A DNA stretch of 64,000 bases from Tepidiphilus olei (GTDB taxonomy: Bacteria; Pseudomonadota; Gammaproteobacteria; Burkholderiales; Rhodocyclaceae), in assembly GCF_006980705.1 (NCBI RefSeq), contig NZ_SBHO01000005.1:62001-126000 (forward strand), given 5' to 3'. Position 1 is the stretch's first letter, and each line of letters begins with the position of its first letter. Shown in pieces: positions 40,122 through 50,158 of the stretch. Made by a program: the position numbers and the translations under genes. The notes under the pieces are model-generated. The model was not told the origin of the DNA. It worked only from the letters and a program-made list of their open reading frames with translations, and made no database searches.

Positions 40122-40135
40122 CACACATTCGTTTA
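40122..40135. promoter_or_regulatory. Degenerate operator candidate in the ligase leader
   Basis: Minus strand TAAAC-GAAT-GTGTG resembles the livJ operator CAAAC-GCTT-GTTTG with one change in each arm. It lies about 20-30 bases downstream of the predicted ligase start site. Weak alone; interesting because of the shared position in two transporter-operon promoters. Confidence 0.3.
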
Positions 40136-40158
40136 TTTTTATTACGCGTTTGTTTGTT

Positions 40159-40186
40159 TTTATCATGGATCGCAACACCCCGTCAA
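40159..40186 (-). promoter_or_regulatory. Predicted sigma70 promoter of the ligase-liv operon
   Basis: Minus strand TTGACG (40186-40181), 16-base spacer, GATAAA (40164-40159), about 95 bases upstream of the ligase ATG, in an AT-rich island. Confidence 0.45.
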
Positions 40187-40225
40187 GGACGAGCGCTTGC
40201 CCCACCCGGTGGCGCTGCGTACGCG

Positions 40226-41071
<846 letters not shown>

Positions 41072-41890
41072 TCAGTAGCAGTGTTCCGGGGCGGGAAACG
41101 CCCCTTCCTTCACTTCGCGCACGTAGGCGCGCACCGCCTCCTCGACCGAATCGCGGCCGGTGAGGAAGTTCTTGACGAAGCGCGCCTTGCGCCCGGGGTA
41201 GATCCCCAGCATGTCGTGCAGCACCAGCACCTGGCCGTGACATTCGGGCCCGGCGCCGATGCCGATGGTGGCCGTGCGCGACAGTTTGGCGCTGATCTCG
41301 GCACCCAGGGTGCGCGGGGCCATCTCGATGACGAGGAGCGCCGCTCCGGCTTCTTCCAGCGCCAGGGCGTCTTCGAGGAGGCGGCGCGCGTCTTCCTCGC
41401 TGCGCCCCTGCACGCGATAGCCGCCGAGCTGGTGCACGGCTTGCGGCGTGAGGCCGATGTGCCCGCACACCGGAATGCCGCGCTCGACGAGGAAACGCAC
41501 CGTCTCGGCCATCACTTGCCCGCCTTCGAGCTTGACCATCTGCGCCCCGGCGGCCATGAGGGCGGCGGCGTTGCGTAGCGCCTGCTGCGGACTTTCCTGA
41601 TAAGAGGCAAACGGCAGGTCGGTGACGACGAAAGCGCGCCGGGCACCGCGGGCCACGCATTCGGTGTGATAGATCATCTGCGCCATCGTCACCGGCAGGG
41701 TGCTCTTCTGCCCTTGCACGACGTTGCCCAGCGAATCGCCCACGAGCAGGACGTCGACGCCGGCACGCTCCAGGAGCGTGGCGAAACTCGCGTCGTAGCA
41801 AGTGAGCATGGCGATCTTCTCGCCGGCGGCACGCATCTCGGCGAGTCGAGTGAGGGTGACGGGCTTGTCATCCAGGGGTTGGGCGCTCAT
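41072..41890 (-). CDS. panB: 3-methyl-2-oxobutanoate hydroxymethyltransferase
   Basis: A 272-residue TIM-barrel enzyme transferring a hydroxymethyl group from methylene-tetrahydrofolate to ketoisovalerate, the first step to pantoate. Motifs: [25 protein letters not shown] (Mg ligand), [31 protein letters not shown] 41890 has GGAGGAGG ahead; the frame extends upstream without homology. Placed with panC as usual. Confidence 0.97.
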   Translation of the reverse strand: MSAQPLDDKPVTLTRLAEMRAAGEKIAMLTCYDASFATLLERAGVDVLLVGDSLGNVVQGQKSTLPVTMAQMIYHTECVARGARRAFVVTDLPFASYQESPQQALRNAAALMAAGAQMVKLEGGQVMAETVRFLVERGIPVCGHIGLTPQAVHQLGGYRVQGRSEEDARRLLEDALALEEAGAALLVIEMAPRTLGAEISAKLSRTATIGIGAGPECHGQVLVLHDMLGIYPGRKARFVKNFLTGRDSVEEAVRAYVREVKEGAFPAPEHCY

Positions 41891-41959
41891 CGCCTCCTCC
41901 GTACAACGGGAACGCGGGCGATTGTGGCGCATTTCATCGCGACGCACAACCCGCGCCGC

Positions 41960-42598
41960 TCAGGCGTAGCCGAAATACTCGCGGTGGCTGCGCATTCCGC
42001 GCAGGCGCTCGAGCACAAGGGCGAAGTCGCCCGATTCGTGGATGGGGTCGAGCACTTCCGCATCCAGGATGAACAAGGGGGAGGTGCTGTAATCGTAGAA
42101 GAAACGGGCGTAGGCGGCGCAGACTTCGGTGAGGTAATCGAGCGTGATGCCGCGCTCGACCGTCCAGGCGCGACGCTCGACGCGTTCGGCCAGCGTCTCG
42201 GGGCGGGCCTGCAGGTAGATGACGAGATCGGGTTGCGGCAGATTCGCAGGCACGATCCGCTCATGGATGCGCCGATAGAGGGCGTGTTCGTCCGGTGCGA
42301 GGTTGAGCTCGGCGAAGAGGGGATCTTTCTGCAGCATGAAGTCGCTCACCACGCGCTGTCCGGCGGCGAGCATCTGGGCCACGGACGAGAGCGCCTCGAT
42401 CCGCTGGAAGAGAAAGTCGAGCTGGAGCGGCAAGGCCCAGCGTTCGCGGTGTTGATAGAACCGACCGATGAAGGGATTGCGCTCGGGGGTTTCCAGCACC
42501 GCCTGCAGGGCGAGCGTTTCGGCAAGCTTCTGCGCCAGCCGCGTCTTGCCGCAGCCGATCGGGCCTTCGATGACGAGGTAACGGGCTTTGTCGAGCAT
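41960..42598 (-). CDS. Deoxynucleoside kinase (dGK/dCK-like)
   Basis: A 212-residue P-loop kinase beginning YLVIEGPIGCGKTRLAQKLA, with ERNPFIGRFYQ and the lid region RVERRAWTVERGITLDYL. It phosphorylates deoxynucleosides in salvage; which base cannot be told. Such a gene commonly sits between folK and panB in betaproteobacteria. ATG 42598 follows directly on the stop of the DUF486 gene (gap of 2 bases) with no clear ribosome site, suggesting translational coupling. Confidence 0.85.
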   Translation of the reverse strand: MLDKARYLVIEGPIGCGKTRLAQKLAETLALQAVLETPERNPFIGRFYQHRERWALPLQLDFLFQRIEALSSVAQMLAAGQRVVSDFMLQKDPLFAELNLAPDEHALYRRIHERIVPANLPQPDLVIYLQARPETLAERVERRAWTVERGITLDYLTEVCAAYARFFYDYSTSPLFILDAEVLDPIHESGDFALVLERLRGMRSHREYFGYA

Positions 42599-42600
42599 GG

Positions 42601-42963
42601 TCAGGTCGTCCGGAAAGTGAAATAGACGGCGCCGAGCAGACAGCACGCGGCCCAGAGGTAGTCGAGCTTGAGCGGTTGCTTCATGTAGAAGATGGCAAAC
42701 GGCACGAACACGGCGAGCGTGATCACTTCCTGCATCAGTTTCAGCTGCGGCAGGGCAAGGGCCTGGGCGCCGATGCGGTTGGCCGGAACCTGCAGCATGT
42801 ACTCGAAAAAAGCGATGCCCCAGGAAACCAGGGCGGCGAACCACCACGGCCGGTCGGCCAGATGCTTGAGGTGGCCGTACCAGGCAAAAGTCATGAAGAG
42901 GTTGGAAGCGGAAAGCAGCAGCGCCGTTTGCAGCCAGAGAGGGAGGTGAGAGAGAGCGTTCAT
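42601..42963 (-). CDS. DMT-family small membrane protein (DUF486)
   Basis: A 120-residue inner-membrane protein with four hydrophobic segments, beginning LSHLPLWLQTALLLSASNLF, with TFAWYGHLKHL and SWGIAFFEYMLQVPANRIG, as in DUF486 proteins related to EamA/DMT half-transporters. Function unknown. It overlaps the folK stop by 4 bases (ATGA) and is coupled to the kinase behind it. Confidence 0.85.
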   Translation of the reverse strand: MNALSHLPLWLQTALLLSASNLFMTFAWYGHLKHLADRPWWFAALVSWGIAFFEYMLQVPANRIGAQALALPQLKLMQEVITLAVFVPFAIFYMKQPLKLDYLWAACCLLGAVYFTFRTT

Positions 42964-43460
42964 GCGGGATGGGGCAGGAGGCGTTCGACGTCCTGGTCGC
43001 TCAGCCGCTCACGCCAGGCCGACAGCGGCCCCAGGCCCGGGGCTTCCAGGAAGGGGTCGAGTTCGAGCAGCGGTTCGAGCACGAAGGCGCGCCGATGCAG
43101 CCGCGGATGGGGCAAGGTGAGGCGGGAGGATGCGAGTACGAGTTCGCCGTAGAGCAGCAGGTCGAGATCGAGCGCGCGCGGCGCCCAGCGGTAGGGGCGG
43201 ACGCGGCCGAAGCGCCCTTCCAGCGCGAGGAGCTCGTCGAGCAAGGCATGCGGCGGCAGCGTCGTGGCCACGCGCGCCACGGCGTTGATGTAGTCCGGCT
43301 GCGGCTCGGGAACGCCTACCGGCGCGGTGCGGTAGAGCGAGGAGGCGGCGACGAGCTGCGTGTCGGGCAATCGTCCCAAGGCGGCGATCGCCGCGCGTAC
43401 CGTGGCTTCGGCGTCACCGAGATTGGCCCCGAGCGCGACATGGGCGAGGACGGGGGTCAT
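42960..43460 (-). CDS. folK: 6-hydroxymethyl-7,8-dihydropterin pyrophosphokinase
   Basis: A 166-residue HPPK of folate synthesis, transferring pyrophosphate from ATP to hydroxymethyldihydropterin. The start AHVALGANLGD, SSLYRTAPVG, PDYINAVA and the signature RWAPRALDLDLLLYG with metal ligands DLD are present, plus HPRLHRRAFVL. Overlaps pcnB by 4 bases (ATGA). Confidence 0.96.
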   Translation of the reverse strand: MTPVLAHVALGANLGDAEATVRAAIAALGRLPDTQLVAASSLYRTAPVGVPEPQPDYINAVARVATTLPPHALLDELLALEGRFGRVRPYRWAPRALDLDLLLYGELVLASSRLTLPHPRLHRRAFVLEPLLELDPFLEAPGLGPLSAWRERLSDQDVERLLPHPA

Positions 43461-44833
43461 GGAGCGTCCGGCGTGGGGGTGATCTCGGTCATCTCGCGCA
43501 CGGCCGATTGCGCTTTGCGCGGACGGCGGCGGCGCTTGCGTTTGGCCGGTGTCTCGCCGGTACTTCGCGCTTCACGCAGTAGCGCCGCCCGCTCGGCCTC
43601 ATCGCCGTAGGCGAAGCGCTGCCACCAGCGCGGCAGTTCCTCGGGCACTTCGCCCGCCTTGGCGCGCAGCGAGAGAAAATCCCAGCCAGCGCGGTAGCGC
43701 GGCTGCTCGATGAGGCGATAGGGGGCTTTGCCGGCGCGCCGCTCGAAGCGCGGTTGCATCATCCACAGCTCGCGGATGTCGCCGGCGAGTTTGCGCGTGA
43801 TCGCGAGCGACTCGGCCTGCGTCTCCAGCACGGTGTCCATCGCGGCTTCCATGGCAGGGAAGACCGGTTCGCCCTGAGCCTGGCGCCGGCGCCATTCTTC
43901 GAGCACCCGGGGCCATAGCAGGGCGGCGAAGCTGAAGGCGGGCGAGGCGCTCTTGCCTTCGCGGATGCGCCGGTCGCTGTCTTCCAGGGCGAGGCGCACG
44001 AAGCGCTCGCCGGAAGGGTGGTCGAAGACGAGGTCGAGCACTGGCAGCAGCCCGCCGTGCAATCCTTCCTCGCGCAGTCGTTCGAGGCAGGCGAGCGCAT
44101 GGCCGGATGTAAGGATTTTTACCACTTCGTCGAAGAGCCGCGCGGGTGGGACGTTCTCCAAAAGAGGGGCGAGGCGTCGGATAGGGGCGCGGGCGGCCGG
44201 ATCGATCAGGAGATCGAGCTTGGCGGCGAGCCGTACGGCGCGCAGCATGCGCACCGGGTCTTCGCGATAGCGTTGCTCGGGATCGCCGATCATGCGCAGG
44301 GTACGCGCCTCGATGTCGCCCACGCCATGGTGAAAGTCGTGCAGCACGCCCGCCACCGGATCGTAGTAGAGGGCATTGATGGTGAAGTCGCGCCGCTGGG
44401 CGTCCTCGGCGTGCGTGCCAAACACGTTGTCGTCGAGGAGCCTGCCGTGCGCATCCACGGGGGCGCGGTCGGGATCGACCAGGCCACGGAAGGTGGTGAC
44501 TTCCACCGTTTCCCTGCCGTGATAGACGTGCACGATCTTGAAGCGGCGCCCGATGATGTGGGCGCGGCGAAAAAGGGCTCGTACCTGCTCAGGGTGGGCG
44601 TCGGTGGCGACGTCGAAGTCTTTGGGCGTGCGAGACAAGAGCAGGTCGCGCACCGCGCCGCCCACGACATAGGCTTGATGGCCATGACGATGTAGCGTCT
44701 CGCACACGAGGCGGGCGCCGGGGGAAATGTGCTCGGGAGTGATGCCATAGCGCGCGGCCGGTAAAACGGCCGGCGCCGAGGCACTCGGTTTGGTGACTTT
44801 GGCGATGACTTTTTTGATGAATTTGCGGATCAT
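43457..44833 (-). CDS. pcnB: Poly(A) polymerase I
   Basis: A 458-residue class II nucleotidyltransferase that adds 3' poly(A) tails promoting RNA decay. The catalytic VVGGAVRDLLLSRTPKDFDVATDA holds the GG and D-x-D motifs. RRDFTINALYYDP and the RNA-binding RMLRAVRLAAKL follow, and a basic tail (KRKRRRRPRKAQ) is typical of PcnB rather than CCA-adding enzyme. ATG 44833 overlaps the preceding stop (ATGA). The N-terminus is also basic. Confidence 0.94.
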   Translation of the reverse strand: MIRKFIKKVIAKVTKPSASAPAVLPAARYGITPEHISPGARLVCETLHRHGHQAYVVGGAVRDLLLSRTPKDFDVATDAHPEQVRALFRRAHIIGRRFKIVHVYHGRETVEVTTFRGLVDPDRAPVDAHGRLLDDNVFGTHAEDAQRRDFTINALYYDPVAGVLHDFHHGVGDIEARTLRMIGDPEQRYREDPVRMLRAVRLAAKLDLLIDPAARAPIRRLAPLLENVPPARLFDEVVKILTSGHALACLERLREEGLHGGLLPVLDLVFDHPSGERFVRLALEDSDRRIREGKSASPAFSFAALLWPRVLEEWRRRQAQGEPVFPAMEAAMDTVLETQAESLAITRKLAGDIRELWMMQPRFERRAGKAPYRLIEQPRYRAGWDFLSLRAKAGEVPEELPRWWQRFAYGDEAERAALLREARSTGETPAKRKRRRRPRKAQSAVREMTEITPTPDAP

Positions 44834-45531
44834 GGTCGTCTCGTGGCCGAGGATGGCTCGGCTTGGCGCAGCGACAGGATGCGCCAACCGTGGCGGAGTG
44901 CGTGCGAGCGCAGTCGTTCGTCCGGATCGACGGCGACGGGTTCGGCGATGCGTTCGAGCAAGGGGAGGTCGTTGTGCGAGTCGCTGTAGAAGGTAGTGCA
45001 GGAAAAATTCGTCCACCACAGCCCCAGCGATTCGAGCCAGGATTCGACGCGCTCGATCTTGCCCGCCTGGAAGGCCGGCGTGCCGCGGCAGCGGCCGGTA
45101 AACCGCCCGTCGCGCTGCTCGGGGATGGTGGCAATGAGGTGACAGACACCGAAAGCGCGCGCAATCGGCCCCGTGACGAAGGCGTTGGTGGCGGTGACGA
45201 TCGCCACCACGTCGCCAGCGGCCAAGTGATCGCGTACCAGGGCTTTGGCCGCCGGCGTCATCATGGGTTCGATCACTTCGCGCATGAATTCGGCGTGCAG
45301 CGCCTCCAGCTCACGGCGTTCGTGGCGCGCGAGCGGGGCGAGTTGGAAATCGAGGAAGGCGTGGATGTCGAGCGTGCCGGCCTGATACTGGGCATAGAAC
45401 TCGGCGTTCTTCGCTTCGTAGAGCTCGGCATCGACCAGACCTCGGCGGATCAGGAACTGTGCCCACTCGAAGTCCGAATCGCCGGCGAGCAGGGTGTTGT
45501 CGAGATCGAAGAGGGTGAGGTTCACTTTCAT
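44830..45531 (-). CDS. HAD-IB family phosphatase (SerB-like)
   Basis: A 233-residue HAD hydrolase with motif I LFDLDNTLLAGDSDFEW, motif II IVTATN, a Lys near AFQAGKIERVE and motif IV YSDSHNDLPLLE. It resembles the HAD-IB proteins located between hda and pcnB in betaproteobacteria, some annotated as phosphoserine or histidinol-phosphate phosphatases; the substrate here is unknown. Overlaps hda by 4 bases (ATGA). Confidence 0.88.
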   Translation of the reverse strand: MKVNLTLFDLDNTLLAGDSDFEWAQFLIRRGLVDAELYEAKNAEFYAQYQAGTLDIHAFLDFQLAPLARHERRELEALHAEFMREVIEPMMTPAAKALVRDHLAAGDVVAIVTATNAFVTGPIARAFGVCHLIATIPEQRDGRFTGRCRGTPAFQAGKIERVESWLESLGLWWTNFSCTTFYSDSHNDLPLLERIAEPVAVDPDERLRSHALRHGWRILSLRQAEPSSATRRP

Positions 45532-46262
45532 TCCTTTGCCATTGTACCGGGTTCGTCGCCTTGGGGTTGCCCGCCCAGTTCTGCGAGCACTTCGCGGGCG
45601 AGCGCCACGGTTACGGGGCGCTGCCGCTCGAGCGAGCGACGATCGAGCGCCGCGACGAAGGCGGCGAGCCGCCGTGGGTCGCGTTCGATGCGATGCAGCA
45701 CGTAAGTCGCCACGTCGCGCTCGAGCTGCATGCCGCGCGCCTGGGCCCATTGTTGCAGGAAACCGAGCCGCTGGGCATCGTCGAGCGGCTCGACGTGGAA
45801 CACGAGGCTCTGGCCGATGCGGGTGCGAAGATCCTCGCGCAACCCGAGATTGCGTGGTGGGGTGTCGCCAGTGACCACGAGGCGCTGCTCGAGTTCCCTC
45901 GCGCGATTGTAGGCGTTGAAGAGTGCATGTTGCAGGACGGAATCGGCGTGCTGTACGTCGTCGATGAGCAGGATCGCTCTGGGTGTCTCCGGCAGCGCTT
46001 CGCCGAGGAAGTGCTCGGCGGCGACATAATGCACCGGGCGGGCGTTGCGTTGGGCGAATTCGGCGGTGGCGATCAAAAGGTGCGTGCGACCACAGCCCGA
46101 GGCTCCCCAGAGGTAGAGGTGCGAGGGGGGCAGCGGGCCGCTGTCTCGCTCCAGTACCAGGGTTTGCAGCCTCGCCACCAGCTCCTCATTGCGGCCGATC
46201 ACGGTACGTTCGAAAGTCGGCACCGTGCCGCCGAAGAAGTCGAGTACGAGCTGAGTGCTCAC
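45528..46262 (-). CDS. hda: DnaA regulatory inactivator Hda
   Basis: A 244-residue AAA+ protein homologous to DnaA domain III but lacking the DNA-binding domain. N-terminal STQLVLDFF holds the clamp-binding motif (QLxLxF type). The P-loop GASGCGRTH has Arg where Walker A usually has Lys, and Walker B is ILLIDDVQHAD. Hda with the DNA-loaded clamp promotes DnaA-ATP hydrolysis. GTG start at 46262 overlaps the stop of the preceding transporter gene (GTGA). Confidence 0.92.
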   Translation of the reverse strand: MSTQLVLDFFGGTVPTFERTVIGRNEELVARLQTLVLERDSGPLPPSHLYLWGASGCGRTHLLIATAEFAQRNARPVHYVAAEHFLGEALPETPRAILLIDDVQHADSVLQHALFNAYNRARELEQRLVVTGDTPPRNLGLREDLRTRIGQSLVFHVEPLDDAQRLGFLQQWAQARGMQLERDVATYVLHRIERDPRRLAAFVAALDRRSLERQRPVTVALAREVLAELGGQPQGDEPGTMAKE

Positions 46263-47341
46263 CCACCTCCTCCCGGGCGACCGCGGTAGAGGCTGCTGCG
46301 CTTCCATGCTGCGAGTAGATCGCGCAGGACGACGAGCAGCACTGCGCCGGTGGGCAGCGCGATGAGCATGCCGACGAAACCGAACCAGTGGGCGAAGGCC
46401 ATCAGCACGAAGATCACCGCGAGTGGGTGAAGCCCGATGCGTTCGCCCACGAGATGAGGCGTGAGGACATAGGTTTCCAGGACTTGACCCAACGTAAAGA
46501 CGAGAATGACGGGCACCACGAGCATGGGCTCCGGCCCCTGAATCAGGGTAGCCAATGCCGCCAGGACCACCCCCGTGCCGTAGCCCACGTAGGGGATGAA
46601 GGCGATCAACCCCGTGATGATTCCGATGGGGAGCGCGAAATTGAGCCCGGCTAGACTCAGGCCGATGCTGTAGTAGAGTGCGAGCGAGCCCATGACCGAC
46701 AGCTGTCCGCGGAGGAATTCGGAGAGCACTCGGTCGATTCCGCGCATCTTTTTCGCTGCGGGCTGTTGGCAGTGTCGAGGCAGCAGGCGCAGCAGCGTGC
46801 GACGCAGGTGCGGCGCTTCCACCAGCAGATAGAACATCGCCAGGGGAATGAGGGCGAGGTTGATGAGCGTAGCCATGAGCACGGCGCCGCCGCTCCTGAG
46901 TTTGCCCAGCAGCAGCAACAGCCAATTTTGTGCGCTGTCCCAGTGCTCTTTGAGCCATTCACGCACGAACTCGGGGTCGATGCGATCGACGTCGACCCCG
47001 ATGCGCTGCCCGACGTGCTGCAGGAACGAATCGAGACGCCCCAGCAAATCGGGTAACTGTTGGACGAAGATGGCGATCTGGCGCCAGAAGAGCGGTAGCA
47101 CGAGCAAGACGACGGCTACGAGCAGGAAGCCGACGATGAGGATGGTGAGCCAGGCTGCCAGGGTGCGCGGCAGACCCAGTGCCTCGAGCCGGTCGGTGAT
47201 GGGGCCGCAAATATAGGCGAGCACTGCGCCGATGATGAAGGGGGTCAGTACCGGCAGCAGCGAGTAGAGGAGGAACGCGAAGAGCGCCGCTAGCCCGCCC
47301 CACAGCCAAAATTCTGTGCGGATGGAGGGTGTGCCGTTCAT
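46259..47341 (-). CDS. AI-2E family transporter / PerM-like permease
   Basis: A 360-residue polytopic inner-membrane protein of the AI-2 exporter (TqsA/PerM) superfamily, with hydrophobic segments at the N-terminus (about 10-75) and in the C-terminal half (ALPIGIITGLIAFIPYVGYG, GQVLETYVLTPHLVGERIGL). The substrate is unknown. The start ATG 47341 lacks a clear ribosome site; the upstream frame is open but has no homology. Divergent from purM; first gene of the minus-strand cluster down to panC. Confidence 0.88.
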   Translation of the reverse strand: MNGTPSIRTEFWLWGGLAALFAFLLYSLLPVLTPFIIGAVLAYICGPITDRLEALGLPRTLAAWLTILIVGFLLVAVVLLVLPLFWRQIAIFVQQLPDLLGRLDSFLQHVGQRIGVDVDRIDPEFVREWLKEHWDSAQNWLLLLLGKLRSGGAVLMATLINLALIPLAMFYLLVEAPHLRRTLLRLLPRHCQQPAAKKMRGIDRVLSEFLRGQLSVMGSLALYYSIGLSLAGLNFALPIGIITGLIAFIPYVGYGTGVVLAALATLIQGPEPMLVVPVILVFTLGQVLETYVLTPHLVGERIGLHPLAVIFVLMAFAHWFGFVGMLIALPTGAVLLVVLRDLLAAWKRSSLYRGRPGGGG

Positions 47342-47467
47342 GCGGTGTCGTACAATTTTGGATCGTTCGCCATGAGCGAGGACTCGGTCGGAACGGCCGC
47401 CTCGTGATAGTGATATATAGGGGTCAATTATCGCCGGGGAACCGGACGCTGAGCAAGAGGAGCCGAC

Positions 47468-48532
47468 GTGACAGGATTGACTTATCGGGATGCTGGGGTA
47501 GACATCGATGCGGGAGATGCCTTGGTCGAGCGCATCAAACCCTTGGCGGCGCGCACCATGCGCCCGGAAGTGCTCGCCGGTATCGGCGGATTCGGGGCGC
47601 TCTTCGCGCTCGGTGGGCGCTATCGCGATCCCGTGCTCGTTTCCGGCACCGATGGGGTGGGTACCAAGCTCAAACTCGCCTTTGCCTGGGGGATGCACGA
47701 CGGGGTGGGGCAGGACCTTGTGGCGATGAGCGTGAACGACATCCTCGTCCAAGGGGCCGAGCCGCTCTTTTTTCTCGATTATTTCGCCTGCGGCAAGCTC
47801 GACGTCGAGGTGGCGGCGCGGGTGGTGGCTGGCATCGCGCGCGGCTGTGAGCTCGCCGGCTGCGCGTTGATCGGCGGCGAGACGGCCGAGATGCCCGACA
47901 TGTACCCCGAAGGGGAGTACGACCTGGCCGGATTCGCCGTCGGGGCGGTCGAGCGGGAGGCCATCCTCGACGGTTCGCGTATCGTTGCCGGCGACGTGCT
48001 CCTGGGATTGGCTTCCAGTGGTGCGCACTCGAACGGCTATTCTCTCATCCGCCGCGTGCTCGCGAAGGCAGGCTACGGCGCGGATGCGGCGCGCGATGCC
48101 GAACTCGTGCTCGACGGCAAGCCGCTGCGCGAGGCGGTGATGGCGCCTACCCGCATCTACGTGCGCAGTGTGCTCGAGTTGCTGCGCGAGCTGCCCGGTG
48201 CGCTCAAGGGACTCGCGCACATCACGGGCGGGGGGCTCAGGGAGAACGTGCCGCGCATCCTGGCCGAGCCGCTCGCCGCGCACATCGATCTCGGGAGTTG
48301 GCCTCGGCCGGCACTCTTTCGCTGGCTGCAGGAGCAGGGCGAGGTGGCCGAGGCGGAGATGACCCGTGTCTTCAACTGCGGCATCGGTATGGTGCTCGTG
48401 GTCGCACCCGAGCAGGCGGGGGCGGTAGAAGCCCTGCTGCGCGCGCAGGGTGAGACGGTTTATCGCATCGGCGAGGTGGTGCCGCGCGTGGGGGATGAGC
48501 CGCAGGCGCGCATCGTGGGCTCTCCGGCCTAA
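47468..48532 (+). CDS. purM: Phosphoribosylformylglycinamidine cyclo-ligase (AIR synthetase)
   Basis: A 354-residue enzyme of de novo purine synthesis, closing FGAM to AIR with ATP. It begins [20 protein letters not shown] and shows [33 protein letters not shown] and [14 protein letters not shown] start with AGAGGAG ahead. Its stop overlaps the convergent miaA stop by 4 bases. The 126-base gap to the divergent transporter shows only weak promoter-like boxes (TATATA near 47414). Confidence 0.97.
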   Translation: MTGLTYRDAGVDIDAGDALVERIKPLAARTMRPEVLAGIGGFGALFALGGRYRDPVLVSGTDGVGTKLKLAFAWGMHDGVGQDLVAMSVNDILVQGAEPLFFLDYFACGKLDVEVAARVVAGIARGCELAGCALIGGETAEMPDMYPEGEYDLAGFAVGAVEREAILDGSRIVAGDVLLGLASSGAHSNGYSLIRRVLAKAGYGADAARDAELVLDGKPLREAVMAPTRIYVRSVLELLRELPGALKGLAHITGGGLRENVPRILAEPLAAHIDLGSWPRPALFRWLQEQGEVAEAEMTRVFNCGIGMVLVVAPEQAGAVEALLRAQGETVYRIGEVVPRVGDEPQARIVGSPA

Positions 48533-49491
48533 CGCATTTCCGCCAGCGCTTCGGCCAAACGCCGTGGCGTTTCCGGGGCGAAGGGATCGAAGCGACGCAG
48601 CTCGGGCCAGTTCTCGCCGAACTGGCGCAGCCACGTGAGCTGGCGTTTGGCCAGTTGCCGCGTGGCGGCGATGCCGGCTTCGATCATCGCTTCGCGGTCC
48701 ATCGTACCTTCGAGGTACTGCCACACCTGGCGATAGCCCACCGCGCGCATGGACGGGTGGGCAAGGGTGAGGTTTGGGCGTTGCCGTAGCTGCATCACTT
48801 CCTCGACGAACCCCGTCTGCAGCATTACATGGAAGCGCTCGGCGATGCGCTCGTGCAGCCGTGCCCGATCCGTGGGTACGAGCGCGAGCGGCAGCCAGCG
48901 GTAACCGTGGGCGGCCGGGGGGCGGCGGGCGTAGCGCGCGGCGAGCGGTTCACCCGTGAGAAGGACGATCTCGAGCGCGCGCTGGATGCGCTGCGCATCG
49001 GTGGGCGCGAGCCGGGCGGCGGCCTGCGGGTCGAGGCGGGCGAGCTCGGCGTGGAGCGCCGGCCAGCCTTCGCGTGCAGCGCGTGCGTCGATCTCGGCGC
49101 GCAGTCGAGGGTCGGCTGGCGGCAGGTCGGAAAGACCTTCGCGCAGCGCCTTGAAGTAGAGCATGGTGCCGCCCACCAGCAGCGGCAGCCGTCCGCGGGC
49201 AAGGATTTCCCCGATCGCCGCGAGCGCATCGGCGAGAAAGCGCGCCGCCCCATAGGCTTCTTCCGGCTCGACGAGGTCGAGCAGGTGGTGCGGTACGCGC
49301 GCCTGTTCCTGCGCCGTGGGCTTGGCGGTGCCGATGTCCATGCCGCGATAGACCAGGGCCGAGTCGACGCTGACGATATCGAGCGGAAAACGTTCGGCGA
49401 GCGCGAGCGCGAAGGCGGTCTTGCCGCTGGCCGTGGGGCCGAGCAACCAAGGGATGCAGGGGATGTCGTTCCGAGTCAGTGGGGTGTACAT
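48529..49491 (-). CDS. miaA: tRNA dimethylallyltransferase
   Basis: A 320-residue enzyme adding the isopentenyl group to A37 of tRNAs reading UNN codons. P-loop [49 protein letters not shown] and [12 protein letters not shown] are the family blocks. ATG 49491 has GGAAAG upstream. It does not neighbour mutL or hfq as in many proteobacteria; mutL is 2.3 kb away. Confidence 0.96.
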   Translation of the reverse strand: MYTPLTRNDIPCIPWLLGPTASGKTAFALALAERFPLDIVSVDSALVYRGMDIGTAKPTAQEQARVPHHLLDLVEPEEAYGAARFLADALAAIGEILARGRLPLLVGGTMLYFKALREGLSDLPPADPRLRAEIDARAAREGWPALHAELARLDPQAAARLAPTDAQRIQRALEIVLLTGEPLAARYARRPPAAHGYRWLPLALVPTDRARLHERIAERFHVMLQTGFVEEVMQLRQRPNLTLAHPSMRAVGYRQVWQYLEGTMDREAMIEAGIAATRQLAKRQLTWLRQFGENWPELRRFDPFAPETPRRLAEALAEMR

Positions 49492-49552
49492 CTTCTTTCC
49501 ATGGATGGCATAGAATCCGGCCGATTGTCTTCTCGTGCTCACTGGATTTTTG

Positions 49553-50140
49553 ATGAAAATTTTCTCTGCGCTCTTCGACCGCGTGATGCGTTGGTCGCGC
49601 CATCCGCGGGCGCCATGGTACCTCGCGCTGCTGTCGTTCGCCGAATCCTCGTTTTTCCCCGTGCCGCCGGACGTGATGCTCGCGCCGATGGCTCTGGCTT
49701 CCCCGCGCCGTGCCTGGGTATTGGCGCTGATCACGACCGTGGCTTCGGTGCTGGGCGGATTGCTCGGCTACACCATCGGTTACTTCGCGTTCGCCACGAT
49801 CCGGCCCTGGCTCGAGGGTTCCTCGTATTGGTCGTCTTATCTCGTGGCGCGGGCGTGGTTCGACGATTGGGGTGTATGGGCAGTGTTCGTCGCCGGCTTT
49901 TCTCCGATTCCGTACAAAGTCTTCACGATCGCCGCGGGGGTGGCGCAGATGGCGTTGCTGCCTTTTACTCTGGCTTCCCTCGTGGGGCGAGGTGGGCGTT
50001 TTTTCCTCGTCGCGGCCCTGATGCGTTGGGGGGGCGAGCGCATGGAGGCGAGGCTGCACCGCATCGTCGATCGGCTCGGCTGGGCGAGCGTGGCGCTGGC
50101 CGTGCTCGCCTTTGGCCTGTATCGCTTGGGCTGGATCTGA
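49553..50140 (+). CDS. YqaA-family (DedA/VTT-like) membrane protein
   Basis: A 195-residue inner-membrane protein with four to five hydrophobic segments. [20 protein letters not shown] and [19 protein letters not shown] are typical of YqaA/DedA-like proteins of the SNARE-associated/VTT superfamily, some of which act as lipid flippases. ATG 49553 is preferred to the GTG six codons upstream. Divergent from miaA with 61 bases between starts. Confidence 0.86.
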   Translation: MKIFSALFDRVMRWSRHPRAPWYLALLSFAESSFFPVPPDVMLAPMALASPRRAWVLALITTVASVLGGLLGYTIGYFAFATIRPWLEGSSYWSSYLVARAWFDDWGVWAVFVAGFSPIPYKVFTIAAGVAQMALLPFTLASLVGRGGRFFLVAALMRWGGERMEARLHRIVDRLGWASVALAVLAFGLYRLGWI

Positions 50141-50158
50141 GTGACCGACTCGCCCGGA

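Noticed and set aside
46259-48724. The open frame upstream of the AI-2E transporter start, running opposite purM
   Set aside because: The part opposite purM has no homology and the transporter family begins at 47341.
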